50,028 nt of DNA, from NCBI GenBank assembly GCA_013695475.1, contig JACDAJ010000045.1, positions 1 through 50,028 on the forward strand, written 5' to 3'. Source of the stretch: Rubrobacter sp. (GTDB taxonomy: Bacteria > Actinomycetota > Rubrobacteria > Rubrobacterales > Rubrobacteraceae). Each line of letters starts with the position of its first letter. The stretch's first letter is position 1. Below are positions 15,062-23,450 of the stretch, in pieces. The position numbers were made by a program, and so were the translations under genes. The notes below the pieces were generated by a model that saw nothing but the letters and a program-made list of their open reading frames with translations, searched no databases and was not told the DNA's origin.

Positions 15062-17130
15062 TGCTTCGCAACCCGAGGCGCATAAGCACGACGCGGAAGC
15101 CGACGGCGAAGAAGCGGCAGCCGACCCCGCCGATGACGAAGGGGAACATGCAAGTGAGGGTCGTCACCCTCGCCTTCATAGTGGCGATCATATTCGTCGC
15201 GCTCGGCGCGAGGCTTTGGTATTTGCAGGTTCTCTCGGGCGAGACGCTCGCCGCCTCCGCGCAGGCGACCCAGACGCGGGAGGTCAAAATACCCGCGCAA
15301 AGGGGCGTCGTTTACGACCGGGACATGGATGTGCTCGCGAGCAATGTCCCGGGCCTCAACGTGACGGTGATACCTTCGGAGATAGATCGCCCGAAGATGC
15401 GCGAGCTCTCCGAGATAGTGGACGCGGACGTGGACACCGTCCTCGAACGGTACGACGCGGCCGTGGATTTCGACCCGTACTCGGCGATGCTCGTCAAAGA
15501 AAACGCCGACCGCGACGATGTCACATACGTGAGCGAGCGGACCGAGGAGTTCCCCGGCCTCGTCATAAACGACGACTGGGTGAGGCGTTATCCGGAGGGT
15601 TCGATGGCGGCGCACGTCCTCGGGTACACGGGGGCTTTGGGCGAGGATCAGATCGGCGCGGAGCCGTACGCGGGCTTGACGAACGACTCGGTCGTCGGCC
15701 AAAGCGGCGTCGAATACGAATACGAAAGGCTCCTCCGAGGCGACCCCGGAAGCAAAAACTATAACGTGGATGCCCTCGGGCGCGTCGTGACGGAGAGGAA
15801 CGCCGACGGGACGCGGGCGGACGGGAGCATGGAGGTTCCGCCGGAGAACCTTCCGCCGAGCAGCCAGTCGGATCCCGTCGCCGGGAAGAACCTCGTCCTC
15901 ACCCTCGACACCGATTTGCAGGCGGTCGCCGAGGAGGAGCTCGACGCCGCCCTCGGGCGCGCCCAGCAAGAAGGGTATACGGGGGAAGGCGGCTCGGTCG
16001 TCGCCATGGATCCCCGCGACGGAGAGATCCTCGCAATGGCGAGCCGCCCGAACTTCGACCCCCAGCTTTTCGTCGGAGGCATCTCCGGCGAGGAGGAGGT
16101 CGAACTCTTCGACTATCTCAACTCCGACACCGCGAACTCGCCGTTCACGAACCGGGCGATATCCGGCTCGTGGCCGGGCGCCTCGGCGTTCAAAGTCTTC
16201 ACCGGGATGGCCGGATTCTTCCACGGCGCCATAGATCCCACGACGACGTACACCGACACCGGAGATTGCTGGAGTCCGGCCTCGGCCCCGGATCTTTGCA
16301 TGCAAAGCTGGCGGCAGTTCAACGGGACGGGGACGACGCACGGGACGCAGAATTTCTCCGAGGCCGTCATGGACTCGAACAACAAATTCTTCTATCAGGT
16401 GGCGGACTTGCTCTGGCAGGACACGAACAATGAGGATCTCCTCCCCGAATTCTACGAGCGCTTCGGCTTCGGGACGCTCACGGGCGTGGACCTCCCCGGC
16501 GAGTCCGAGGGGCGCGTCCCGACCAAAGAATGGTTCGAGTCGTACTCCGAGGAGCTCAACGGATACCTCGAGAGGCCGTGGAGCATCGGCGACTGGGTGA
16601 ACATCGCCATCGGGCAGGGGGACGTCCTCGTCAGCCCGATGCAAATGGCGCAGGCGTACTCCGCCATCCAAAACAACGGAACCCTCGTCACTCCGCACGT
16701 CGGCAAAGAAGTCCGGACGCAGCCGAACAACGAGGTCGAGCGCGAGTTCACACCCGAGCCGGAGGGGCAAATAGACATCGACCCGACAGCCCGCCGGGAA
16801 CTCCTCGAAGGGCTTTCGATGGTGACCGGGCCGGGCGGCACCGCGGAACCGGCCTTCGAGGGGGCGGAGCTTTCCTTCGTCGGGAAGAGCGGCACGGGCG
16901 AGCAATACGGCGACGGGAAAGACCCGGTGAACTGGTTCGCCGGATGGGCCGAAAACCAGGACAACCCGCTCGTCGTCGTCGTCATGGTGGACGGTGGCGG
17001 ACACAGCGAGGTCACGGCGGCCCCGGCGGTTCGCAACGTCCTCGAGTCGTACCACGGAGTCGAGACCGCGACCCCTTCGGATGAAGCCCTTCTTCAGCAA
17101 TCGTCGTCAATGCCTGGCGCCGCCGAGTGA
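15061..17130 (+). CDS. mrdA: penicillin-binding protein 2 (peptidoglycan transpeptidase)
   Basis: 689 residues. A cationic N-terminus and one membrane helix (TLAFIVAIIFVALGARLWYL) precede the PBP dimerisation domain (AQRGVVYDRDMDVLA), then the transpeptidase domain. Its serine motif is SAFK with Ser375 (in PGASAFKV, where most PBP2 proteins have PGSTFK), then SNN near 439, then KSG at 609-611. All catalytic residues are present. It cross-links elongation-phase peptidoglycan outside the membrane. The GTG at 15061 overlaps the sortase stop by one base and follows GAGAGGG. Pairing with a sortase is notable. The gene is followed by a palindromic repeat. Confidence 0.95.
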   Translation: MLRNPRRISTTRKPTAKKRQPTPPMTKGNMQVRVVTLAFIVAIIFVALGARLWYLQVLSGETLAASAQATQTREVKIPAQRGVVYDRDMDVLASNVPGLNVTVIPSEIDRPKMRELSEIVDADVDTVLERYDAAVDFDPYSAMLVKENADRDDVTYVSERTEEFPGLVINDDWVRRYPEGSMAAHVLGYTGALGEDQIGAEPYAGLTNDSVVGQSGVEYEYERLLRGDPGSKNYNVDALGRVVTERNADGTRADGSMEVPPENLPPSSQSDPVAGKNLVLTLDTDLQAVAEEELDAALGRAQQEGYTGEGGSVVAMDPRDGEILAMASRPNFDPQLFVGGISGEEEVELFDYLNSDTANSPFTNRAISGSWPGASAFKVFTGMAGFFHGAIDPTTTYTDTGDCWSPASAPDLCMQSWRQFNGTGTTHGTQNFSEAVMDSNNKFFYQVADLLWQDTNNEDLLPEFYERFGFGTLTGVDLPGESEGRVPTKEWFESYSEELNGYLERPWSIGDWVNIAIGQGDVLVSPMQMAQAYSAIQNNGTLVTPHVGKEVRTQPNNEVEREFTPEPEGQIDIDPTARRELLEGLSMVTGPGGTAEPAFEGAELSFVGKSGTGEQYGDGKDPVNWFAGWAENQDNPLVVVVMVDGGGHSEVTAAPAVRNVLESYHGVETATPSDEALLQQSSSMPGAAE

Positions 17131-17142
17131 GGTCGCTTCGCT

Positions 17143-17190
17143 CCGGTTATTGGTTCTTGGTTTTTGGTTATTGGCAAAAACCAATGACGC
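17143..17190. repeat. TTGGTTATTGG palindromic repeat, copy 2
   Basis: Begins 13 bases after the PBP2 stop: GGTCGCTTCGCTCCGG leads into TTATTGGTTCTTGG, TTTTTGGTTATTGG and the turn GCAAAAACCAATGAC. The complementary right arm is cut short compared with other copies. Confidence 0.8.
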
Positions 17191-17332
17191 GGACATAGTG
17201 GAACAATCCCGCGTCGGGAGTCGGAGGAGGCTTTGATCGGCGGATGTTTGTTCGCCGAGGCACCGGGGAGCGACGCGAAACGCCGGAGGTGTATTTCGAT
17301 TCGCGGCTCCCGTAAATCATGGAATAGTTGTG

Positions 17333-17338
17333 TATAGT
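17333..17338 (+). promoter_or_regulatory. -10 element of lgt, leaderless
   Basis: TATAGT lies eight bases before the GTG start at 17347. There is no ribosome site, so the transcript probably begins at or next to the start codon. Confidence 0.6.
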
Positions 17339-17346
17339 AACGCGCC

Positions 17347-18186
17347 GTGAGTGATTTCTTGTTTATAAGCCTGCTTTCGCTGCCGAGTCCGCCGTCCCCG
17401 ATCATCTTCGAGGCCGGGCCTTTCGCGCTCCGTTATTATGGGATTTGCATCGCGCTCGGGATCGCCGTCGGCACGTGGCTGACGGCCCGCCAGCTTGAAA
17501 ATAAGGGCTATGACGGAACCCTTGCGCTCGACTCGCTTTTCTTCATCATCGTCCCCGGCTTCATCGGGGCGCGTATTTACCATGTCGTCACCGACTATGA
17601 TCTTTATGCCGCCGACCCGTTCCCCGGCGTTTTCGAGGTGTGGAATGGCGGACTCGGTATTTACGGCGCGGTTGCGGGAGGCTTCCTCGGAGCCATCGCC
17701 TTCTCGTGGTTCCGCGGAATCAGCGTCCTCGACTACGCCGACGCGGTCGCGCCCGGTTTGATTCTGGCGCAAGCCATCGGACGGTGGGGGAACTATTTCA
17801 ACCAGGAACTCTTCGGACGCCCGACCGAGCTTCCGTGGGGCATCCGCATCTCCCCGGACAACCGCCCCGTCGAGTTCGCCGACGCGACCGCTTTCCACCC
17901 GACTTTCCTTTATGAATCCATATGGAACCTCCTCGGGTGCCTCGCCCTTTTGTGGATAGCGCGGCGTTTCGTGGATTGGCTCCGTCCCGGCGACCTCTTC
18001 CTCATATACGTGTCGCTGTATTCGGTCGGACGGTTTTTGGTTGAGACGCTCCGCGTTGACCCGGCCTTCCTCATCGGGGGGGATTTCCGGGGGAACCTCT
18101 TCGTGAGCAGCGTTCTCGCCCTCGTGTTCGCTATGTTCCTTTTCCTCCGCCACTCGCGCCCGGCGAACAAAACCGCCGATTCATAG
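17347..18186 (+). CDS. lgt: prolipoprotein diacylglyceryl transferase
   Basis: 279 residues, seven membrane helices. The Lgt signature is intact: GRWGNYFNQELFG near 140-152, with HPTFLYESIWN near 184 and GRFLVETLRVD near 228. It transfers diacylglycerol from phosphatidylglycerol to the lipobox cysteine of exported lipoproteins. Two lipoprotein substrates, the ZnuA proteins, are encoded downstream. The GTG start sits eight bases after a TATAGT hexamer with no ribosome site, so translation is probably leaderless. It follows the PBP2 gene on the same strand but is separated by over 200 bases containing a repeat. Confidence 0.95.
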   Translation: MSDFLFISLLSLPSPPSPIIFEAGPFALRYYGICIALGIAVGTWLTARQLENKGYDGTLALDSLFFIIVPGFIGARIYHVVTDYDLYAADPFPGVFEVWNGGLGIYGAVAGGFLGAIAFSWFRGISVLDYADAVAPGLILAQAIGRWGNYFNQELFGRPTELPWGIRISPDNRPVEFADATAFHPTFLYESIWNLLGCLALLWIARRFVDWLRPGDLFLIYVSLYSVGRFLVETLRVDPAFLIGGDFRGNLFVSSVLALVFAMFLFLRHSRPANKTADS

Positions 18187-18614
18187 ATTTTTCATGGATG
18201 GCTCGGGCTTCTCGTGCGATGCGGAACCCGTGCGATCCTTCCTCGCCGCGATGGCCGCATGCCATGCGACTTTACGAAAGACCGCGCTCTTCGGGGGGAG
18301 CTTTTTATCCGCGTTCCGCGCGATACGGGATTCGGTCAGTCGCTTCCCGTGGCTCCGACGTCCGCTGCCCGGTTGGACGTTCGCGCGGTGGATGGAGGAT
18401 GGTTCGTGAAGGAGGCGCTCCGGCGGCGCGTATTTGCGAAGAGGATGGTGGGATCCGGCCCTCCGGAGATATTCAACCGGACTCCGTACGATGCCGCGTT
18501 CGTCGGACGCTTCGCTATGGAGGTCCGTCGAAAGTGGCGATGACTCGCATCCCGGATAACGTCCGGGTTCGCTTGGCGATACCGTGTCATCCCCGTGTCC
18601 GACTCGCTTCTTCC
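18187..18614. other. intergenic region of degenerate repeat-like DNA
   Basis: About 430 bases without a credible gene. Candidate frames here lack ribosome sites and have no family features. It contains variants of the repeat reading CGGATACGGGATTC and ATTCAACCGGACTCCGTACG seen elsewhere, which may be a decayed mobile or REP-like element. Confidence 0.5.
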
Positions 18615-18643
18615 TTGACTATCCCGATTCCCCCTGCTAACTT
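18615..18643 (+). promoter_or_regulatory. promoter of the zur-znu genes
   Basis: TTGACT (18615-18620) and TAACTT (18638-18643) are separated by exactly 17 bases, a good sigma-70 spacing. The zur start lies about 70 bases downstream. Confidence 0.75.
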
Positions 18644-18714
18644 CCATTGAGACGCTTGCAAAGATTTTTCATTCGGGAAGGGCGACACTGCGAGTATCCA
18701 CGGTCATAGGGAAG

Positions 18715-19077
18715 ATGAAGGGGCGGGGTTACAAAGCCACTCCGCAGCGGGTTGCGATCCTCGAAGCCCTCGCCGCCGAACAGCACCAAAGCCTCGATGA
18801 GATCCACGCGAAATGCCCGCACGTCGGCCTCGTCACCGTGTATCGCACCCTCGACCTTTTCTCCGAGATCGGAGCCGTCCGAAGGCTCGACCTCGGCGAC
18901 GGTTCGCGCTACGAACTCGCCGAAGCCCATCACCATCATCTCATCTGCGACTCGTGCGGAAGCATCTCCGAGTTCGAGGGCTGCCCCATAGACCCCGAAC
19001 GCCTCGATGTCGAAGGCGGCTTCGAAGTCCGCTCGCACAGCGTGGAGGTGTACGGAAACTGCGCCGAATGCCTCTAA
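18715..19077 (+). CDS. zur: Fur-family regulator, probable Zur
   Basis: 120 residues. Winged-helix DNA-binding domain (residues 5-60; TPQRVAILEAL and VTVYRTLDLFSEIG) followed by the dimerisation domain with the HHHH run at 72-75 and the two structural zinc pairs C78-x2-C81 and C116-x2-C119. In the family this arrangement regulates iron, zinc, peroxide or manganese responses. The zinc assignment rests on context: znuA, znuC and znuB follow immediately, with a Zur-box-like palindrome between this gene and znuA. A TTGACT-17-TAACTT promoter precedes it. A second Fur-family gene lies at 36718, so one of the two may sense another signal. Confidence 0.88.
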   Translation: MKGRGYKATPQRVAILEALAAEQHQSLDEIHAKCPHVGLVTVYRTLDLFSEIGAVRRLDLGDGSRYELAEAHHHHLICDSCGSISEFEGCPIDPERLDVEGGFEVRSHSVEVYGNCAECL

Positions 19078-19112
19078 AATTTGCCGCGCGACGAAAAAAA
19101 TTTCCAGCATAG

Positions 19113-19127
19113 TGAAAAATATTTTCG
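19113..19127. promoter_or_regulatory. Zur-box-like palindrome before znuA
   Basis: TGAAAAATATTTTCG matches the actinobacterial 15-base Zur box, TGAAAATGATTTTCA, at 12 of 15 positions, as I recall that consensus. It lies 26 bases before the znuA start, in the gap after zur. Confidence 0.6.
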
Positions 19128-19152
19128 ACTGCGAACAGAGAGAGGGATTGGT

Positions 19153-20310
19153 TTGAAAGGTTTGAGAAGGCTCATAATTCTGCCGGCTTTGTTATTGGCG
19201 GTTGGTTTCGTCGCGGCATGCGGGAGTGCGGGCGGGGGGCAGGAAGGGGGAGGCGGCGAGGACGGAACGATGCGGGTGTCGGCGACGACCTCGGTGATAC
19301 AGGATCTCGCCGCGCAAGTCGGCGGGGATCGGGTCGAGGTCGAGACCATCGTTCCGATCGGTGGCTCCCCTGAGACTTTCCAGCCTTCTCCGGGCGACGC
19401 GGGGAGGATCTCCGAAGCCGAGGTCGTATTCGAGAACGGACTCGGCCTCGACGACTGGATCGAAGACCTCGTCGAAAGCGCCGGGAACGAGGATCAAATA
19501 GTCGTCGAAGTCTCCGAAGGACTCGAACCCATCGAAGGCGGCGCGCACGGCGACGAACACGGCGATGAGCATGGCGCCGAAGAAGAAGGCGATGAGCATG
19601 GAGACGAAGAGCATGGTGACGAAGAACACGCGGACGAGGAACATTCCGACGAACACGGCGATGAAGAACACGCCGAAGAAAGTGGTGACGAGGAACACGC
19701 CGAAGAAGAAGGCGACGAGCATTCCGACGAGGAGCATGCCGAGGAGGAAGCCGCTGGCGGAGAAGCTGGCGGAGACGCGCACGAGCATGCCGGGGGCGAC
19801 CCGCATTTCTGGCTCGACGTCGAGAATGCCGAGCATTACGTCGAGGTGATTCGGGACACGCTCGTCGAGGCCGACCCGGACGGCGCGGAGGAATACGAGG
19901 CGAATGCCGAGGAATACCTTGCGACCCTCGAAGAGCTTGACGGGTACATGGCCGAGCAGGCCGAGAGCATCCCCGAGGAGAATCGGAAGCTCGTCACGAC
20001 GCATGAGGCGTTCGCGTATTTCGCCGAGGCGTACGGTTTCGAACTCGAAGGTTCGATCATAAGCAATCCCGAGGCCGAGCCGTCGAGCCGCGAGGTCGCC
20101 GAGGTCGTCACGAGGATCGAGGACGAGAATATCCCCGCCATCTTCACCGAGCCGCAATTCAGCGGCGGACTCGCCGACACGATCTCACAGGAGGCCGATG
20201 TCGAGGTGCTCGAACTTTATTCCGACACGCTCGTCGAGGACGACTCCGGGAACACGTACGAGGCGATGATGCGGACGAACATAGACCGTCTCGTGGAAGG
20301 TCTCGGATAG
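19153..20310 (+). CDS. znuA: zinc ABC transporter, substrate-binding lipoprotein (ZnuA-like)
   Basis: 385 residues. A lipoprotein signal ends at Cys23 (LLAVGFVAAC). Cluster A-I binding fold: RVSATTSVIQDLAAQVGGD, the strand ending GGSPETFQPSP, then an extremely His/Glu/Asp-rich loop from about 130 to 215 built of GDEEHAD-like units, DPHFWLDVEN, THEAFAYFAEAYGF and FTEPQFSG. This captures zinc outside the membrane and hands it to ZnuB. Oddly, the first metal histidine of the usual DPHxYEPxP motif is Glu here (SPETFQPSP). TTG start at 19153 follows GAGAGGG; the upstream in-frame extension is non-coding and would hide the signal peptide. Confidence 0.93.
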   Translation: MKGLRRLIILPALLLAVGFVAACGSAGGGQEGGGGEDGTMRVSATTSVIQDLAAQVGGDRVEVETIVPIGGSPETFQPSPGDAGRISEAEVVFENGLGLDDWIEDLVESAGNEDQIVVEVSEGLEPIEGGAHGDEHGDEHGAEEEGDEHGDEEHGDEEHADEEHSDEHGDEEHAEESGDEEHAEEEGDEHSDEEHAEEEAAGGEAGGDAHEHAGGDPHFWLDVENAEHYVEVIRDTLVEADPDGAEEYEANAEEYLATLEELDGYMAEQAESIPEENRKLVTTHEAFAYFAEAYGFELEGSIISNPEAEPSSREVAEVVTRIEDENIPAIFTEPQFSGGLADTISQEADVEVLELYSDTLVEDDSGNTYEAMMRTNIDRLVEGLG

Positions 20311-21105
20311 TTGGAGAACGCCGCGCTCGAGGTGAGGGAACTCACCGTTTCATACGGGGATGGGAGGCCCGCGCTCGAGCGAGCCTCACTCTCCTTGCCT
20401 CGGGGGGAAATCCTCGGGGTCGTCGGCCCGAACGGCGGCGGGAAAAGCACCCTTCTCAAAGGCATCCTCGGCATCGCCCCGGTTTCGAGCGGCAAAGTTT
20501 TTGTAGCGGGAAATAAAGTGGATCGTCGCTCGCGCCGCCTCATCGGATACGTCCCGCAGCGCGAGGAGGTGGATTGGAAGTTCCCCGTGAGCGCCTTCGA
20601 CGTCGTGATGATGGGCCGCGTACCTTCGATGAAGCTCTTCCGCCGCCCGTCGTCGGAGGACAAGAAAGCCGTGTGGAAGGCGCTCGCGGACGTCGGGATG
20701 GCCGATTTCGCCGACAAGCAGATCGGGGAGTTCTCCGGCGGTCAGCAGCAAAGGATCTTCCTCGGAAGGGCTTTGGCGCAAGGCGCGGAGGTCCTCCTTC
20801 TCGACGAGCCGGTATCCGGCGTGGACGCCCCCTCCCAGCGCGAGGTTTTCGGTCTCCTCAACGACCTCCGCGAAGCCGGGAAGACCGTCGTCGTCACGAC
20901 CCACGACCTCTCGTCGGTCGCCGAGCGGTTCGGACTCGCGCTCATTTTGAACAGGCGCGTCGTCGCCGTCGGGAGGCCGGAGGACGTTTTCACGGCGGAG
21001 ATACTCAACGAGGCGTACGACAGCAGCCTCATGATCCTCAACGTCGGCGGACGCACCATCGCCGTCGAGGACGTCAACCACCATCCCACCGAACACCGTG
21101 CTTGA
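20311..21105 (+). CDS. znuC: zinc ABC transporter, ATPase (ZnuC-like)
   Basis: 264 residues. Walker A GPNGGGKST near 40-48, Q-loop in YVPQREEVDW, signature FSGGQQQR near 145, Walker B LLLDEPVSGVD near 165 and switch His in TTHDLS. The VPQREEVDWKFP block is typical of metal-type (ZnuC/MntB) ATPases. The TTG start at 20311 follows the znuA stop with no gap, and the 3' end overlaps znuB by eight bases, so the three are translated together. It powers zinc uptake at the inner face of the membrane. An unusual C-terminal tail ends in HHPTEH. Confidence 0.95.
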   Translation: MENAALEVRELTVSYGDGRPALERASLSLPRGEILGVVGPNGGGKSTLLKGILGIAPVSSGKVFVAGNKVDRRSRRLIGYVPQREEVDWKFPVSAFDVVMMGRVPSMKLFRRPSSEDKKAVWKALADVGMADFADKQIGEFSGGQQQRIFLGRALAQGAEVLLLDEPVSGVDAPSQREVFGLLNDLREAGKTVVVTTHDLSSVAERFGLALILNRRVVAVGRPEDVFTAEILNEAYDSSLMILNVGGRTIAVEDVNHHPTEHRA

Positions 21106-21937
21106 ATTCATCGCCGAGCCGCTCTCCTTCGGCTTCATGCAGCGCGGACTTCTCGCCTCGTGCCTCGTCGCCATAATCTGCGGAACGCTCGGATGCTTCG
21201 TGGTTCTCAAAGGACTCGCGTTCATCGGCGACGCTTTGGCGCACGCGAGCTTCGGCGGGGTCGCGCTCGCGTTCGTACTCGGGGCGAATATTTATCTCGG
21301 GGCGTTCATCTTCGCGCTCGGGACCGCGCTCGGCATCGGCGCACTCAGCCAGGGCGGGCGAGTCCGAGCCGACACCGCCATCGGAGTTCTTTTCGCCGGG
21401 ACCTTCGCCTTCGGAATTCTCATAATCAGCCGCGTCGAGGCGTATACCGTGGATCTCTTCGGATACCTTTTCGGCGATGTACTCTCAATAACCCGGAGCG
21501 ACCTCATCACCATCACGGTATCCGGCGTCCTCGTCCTCGTCGTCGTCGCAGCTTTTTACCGCCAGTTCATCTTCGCCGCCTTCGACCCGGCGGTTGCGGC
21601 GGCGTCTGGCCTCCCCACCCGCTTCCTCGAATACCTCCTCCTCGGCCTCCTCGGAGCGACGATCGTGACCTCTTTGCAAGCCATCGGCATTGTCCTCGTC
21701 GTCGCCCTTCTCGTGACGCCCTCCGCGACGGCGTATTTGCTGACGAACCGCTTCCACACCATGATCTTCGCGAGCATGGGCATCGGATGCCTCTCCGCCC
21801 TCCTCGGGATATATCTCTCGTACTATCTCGACGTCGCCTCCGGAGCCGCCATAATCCTCACCGCCACAGCCTTTTTCTTCATAACCCTCGTCCTCACCGG
21901 ACGAAGGAAGAAGCTCTCCGAAGTCCACTGGGAATAA
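21098..21937 (+). CDS. znuB: zinc ABC transporter, permease (ZnuB-like)
   Basis: 279 residues, eight or more hydrophobic helices typical of the ABC-3 permease family: FVVLKGLAFIGDALAHASF near 36-54 carries the conserved GDALAHA motif, FGYLFGDVLSIT near 122, and the last helix precedes a basic tail TGRRKKLSEVHWE. It forms the membrane pore for zinc import with ZnuC. Start GTG at 21098 lies within the end of znuC. The gene ends the plus-strand znu operon and converges with the CDF exporter gene across a 69-base gap. Confidence 0.95.
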   Translation: MLEFIAEPLSFGFMQRGLLASCLVAIICGTLGCFVVLKGLAFIGDALAHASFGGVALAFVLGANIYLGAFIFALGTALGIGALSQGGRVRADTAIGVLFAGTFAFGILIISRVEAYTVDLFGYLFGDVLSITRSDLITITVSGVLVLVVVAAFYRQFIFAAFDPAVAAASGLPTRFLEYLLLGLLGATIVTSLQAIGIVLVVALLVTPSATAYLLTNRFHTMIFASMGIGCLSALLGIYLSYYLDVASGAAIILTATAFFFITLVLTGRRKKLSEVHWE

Positions 21938-22006
21938 GCCCGCCGGGAGTCGTATTCCCTCGATTGGCGGCACACGGTTTTTCTGACTCCTGAATTTATC
22001 GTGCTT

Positions 22007-23005
22007 TCAGTGTGAGTGGGTGGGCAGGCCGTCGTGGGTGTGGGCGGGGATGCGGTGGTGGCTTTCGCCGGCTTCGCGGATGGGATCCACGTGGATCACA
22101 GCCGCATCCAGATATTCGAGATGGTGGACGAGCCGATGGTTGACTTCGCGGGCGACGCCGTGCCCCTCGGCGACGGATAGCTCGGGGGGGACGCTGACGT
22201 TGACTTCGGCGCGCATCCGATGTCCGAGCCACCTCGCCCGCACTTCGGTCACGCCCTCGACCTCGGGGACGTGGCTCGCGGCGTGCCTTATTTCCTCGAT
22301 GACCTCCGGCTCCACCCCGTCGAGAAGGCGCGTGAAGACGGCCTTGCCCGACTGCCAGACGATGACGAGGATCGCAGCGGAGATGAGGAAGCCGATGGCC
22401 GGATCCGCGAGCGGGTATCCGAGCCACACTCCGACCGCCCCGAACAGCACCGCGAGGCTCGTCCACCCGTCGGTCCGGGCGTGGTATCCGTCGGCTACGA
22501 GAGCCGCGCTGCCGATGTCCCTCCCGACCCGGACGCGGAAGACGGCGACCGCCTCGTTGCCGATGAACCCGACGACCGACGCCGCCGCGACCGCCCACAG
22601 GAACGTGATCGGCTGCGGATCGAAGAACCGGCTCACCGCCTGATAACCCGCGACCATCGCGCTGGCGAGGATGATGAGAACCACGACGACCCCCGCGAGA
22701 TCCTCGACGCGACCGTATCCGAACGGAAAGCGGCGGCTCGGCCCGAGGCGCGCGAGGGCGAATGCGATCCACAACGGAATTGCCGTCGCCGCGTCGCCGA
22801 CGTTGTGGATCGTGTCTGAGAGAAGCGCGACGCTCCCGGTGAAAAAGACCACCACAACCTGCATCAAAGCCGTCGCCATGAGTCCGACGAACGACCACTT
22901 CACCGCCCACATGCCACGCTCGGAGGCGGCTATCGAAGGATCCACCGCCCCGTGGACATGCCCGCCAACCTCGTGCCGATGCCCCTCGCCACTGTCCCGT
23001 GCCAT
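22007..23005 (-). CDS. cation diffusion facilitator (zinc exporter)
   Basis: 332 residues, six membrane helices. The transport-site residues are in SDTIHNVGD (helix 2) and VADGYHARTDGW (helix 5), the DxxxD/HxxxD sets of CDF exporters. The cytosolic C-terminal domain begins after about residue 210 (EEIRHAASHVPEVEGV), and both termini are His-rich (GHRHEVGGHVHG; AHTHDGLPTHSH). It exports zinc (perhaps also Cd, Co or Fe) by proton antiport. GAGGGAG lies just before the ATG. It is divergent from an ArsR repressor gene with a shared 58-base control region, so the same repressor likely controls it. Confidence 0.93.
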   Translation of the reverse strand: MARDSGEGHRHEVGGHVHGAVDPSIAASERGMWAVKWSFVGLMATALMQVVVVFFTGSVALLSDTIHNVGDAATAIPLWIAFALARLGPSRRFPFGYGRVEDLAGVVVVLIILASAMVAGYQAVSRFFDPQPITFLWAVAAASVVGFIGNEAVAVFRVRVGRDIGSAALVADGYHARTDGWTSLAVLFGAVGVWLGYPLADPAIGFLISAAILVIVWQSGKAVFTRLLDGVEPEVIEEIRHAASHVPEVEGVTEVRARWLGHRMRAEVNVSVPPELSVAEGHGVAREVNHRLVHHLEYLDAAVIHVDPIREAGESHHRIPAHTHDGLPTHSH

Positions 23006-23027
23006 GCTCCCTCTTTCTTATTGTTAG

Positions 23028-23056
23028 TTGAAAAACTGTTCAATTATACATATAGT
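23028..23056. promoter_or_regulatory. divergent promoter and ArsR/SmtB-type operator
   Basis: TTGAAA (23028-23033) and TATAGT (23051-23056), 17 bases apart, drive the ArsR gene, whose ATG begins seven bases later. The -35 lies inside the inverted repeat TTGAAAAACTGTTCAA (23028-23043), which resembles SmtB/CzrA operators. On the minus strand TTGAAC with TAAGAA 17 bases on could serve the CDF gene. Confidence 0.75.
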
Positions 23057-23063
23057 TTGCAGC

Positions 23064-23450
23064 ATGGCCCACTTCAAGAAAGCACCTTCGGACGCTCGGC
23101 TTCTCGAGCCGCGCGACGTGCTCGGGAGCGAGATTCCGGGCATTGACGAGCGGGTGTCGGCTTTGATGGCAGCTCTTTCGGCTCCGAGTCGCATTCGGGT
23201 ACTGTTTGCGCTTCTCGAACGTGGGGAGCTTTCCGCCGGGGAGGTCTCGAAGGAGGTTTCGATGAGTGATTCGGCGACGAGCCATCAATTGCGGGTGCTT
23301 CGGGATCGCGGCCTTGTGAAGCGGAGGCGGGAGGGTCGGAGCGCGTTTTATTCGCTCGCGGACGGCCATCTCGAGGTTTTGCTCCGCGAGGCTCTTTTCC
23401 ACGTGGATCACACCCGGCTCGAAGGACGAGGGGACTCGGATGGCGAGTAA
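23064..23450 (+). CDS. ArsR/SmtB-family metal repressor, CzrA-like alpha-5 site
   Basis: 128 residues. Winged-helix ArsR fold with LSAPSRIRVLFALLERGELS (start of the helix-turn-helix), SDSATSHQLRVLRDRGLV as recognition helix and a beta-wing RREGRSAFYSLAD. The C-terminal helix carries Asp100, His102, His113 and His116, exactly the D-x-H-x10-H-x2-H spacing of the alpha-5 zinc site of CzrA. Zinc binding should release DNA and switch on exporters. The ATG is leaderless (TATAGT plus seven bases). It overlaps the P-type ATPase gene by 11 bases and is divergent from the CDF gene, an arrangement that fits a zinc-efflux regulator. Confidence 0.93.
   Translation: MAHFKKAPSDARLLEPRDVLGSEIPGIDERVSALMAALSAPSRIRVLFALLERGELSAGEVSKEVSMSDSATSHQLRVLRDRGLVKRRREGRSAFYSLADGHLEVLLREALFHVDHTRLEGRGDSDGE

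Noticed and set aside
15058-17100. 680-codon minus-strand frame opposite PBP2
   Set aside because: It is a shadow of PBP2, rich in Arg/Val/Asp with no family signature.
18198-18650. 150-codon plus-strand frame after lgt
   Set aside because: Arg-rich and without domain, ribosome site or hydrophobic pattern; spans the zur promoter.
19540-19800. short-period DNA repeats in znuA
   Set aside because: They simply encode the His/Asp/Glu-rich metal-binding loop of the protein.
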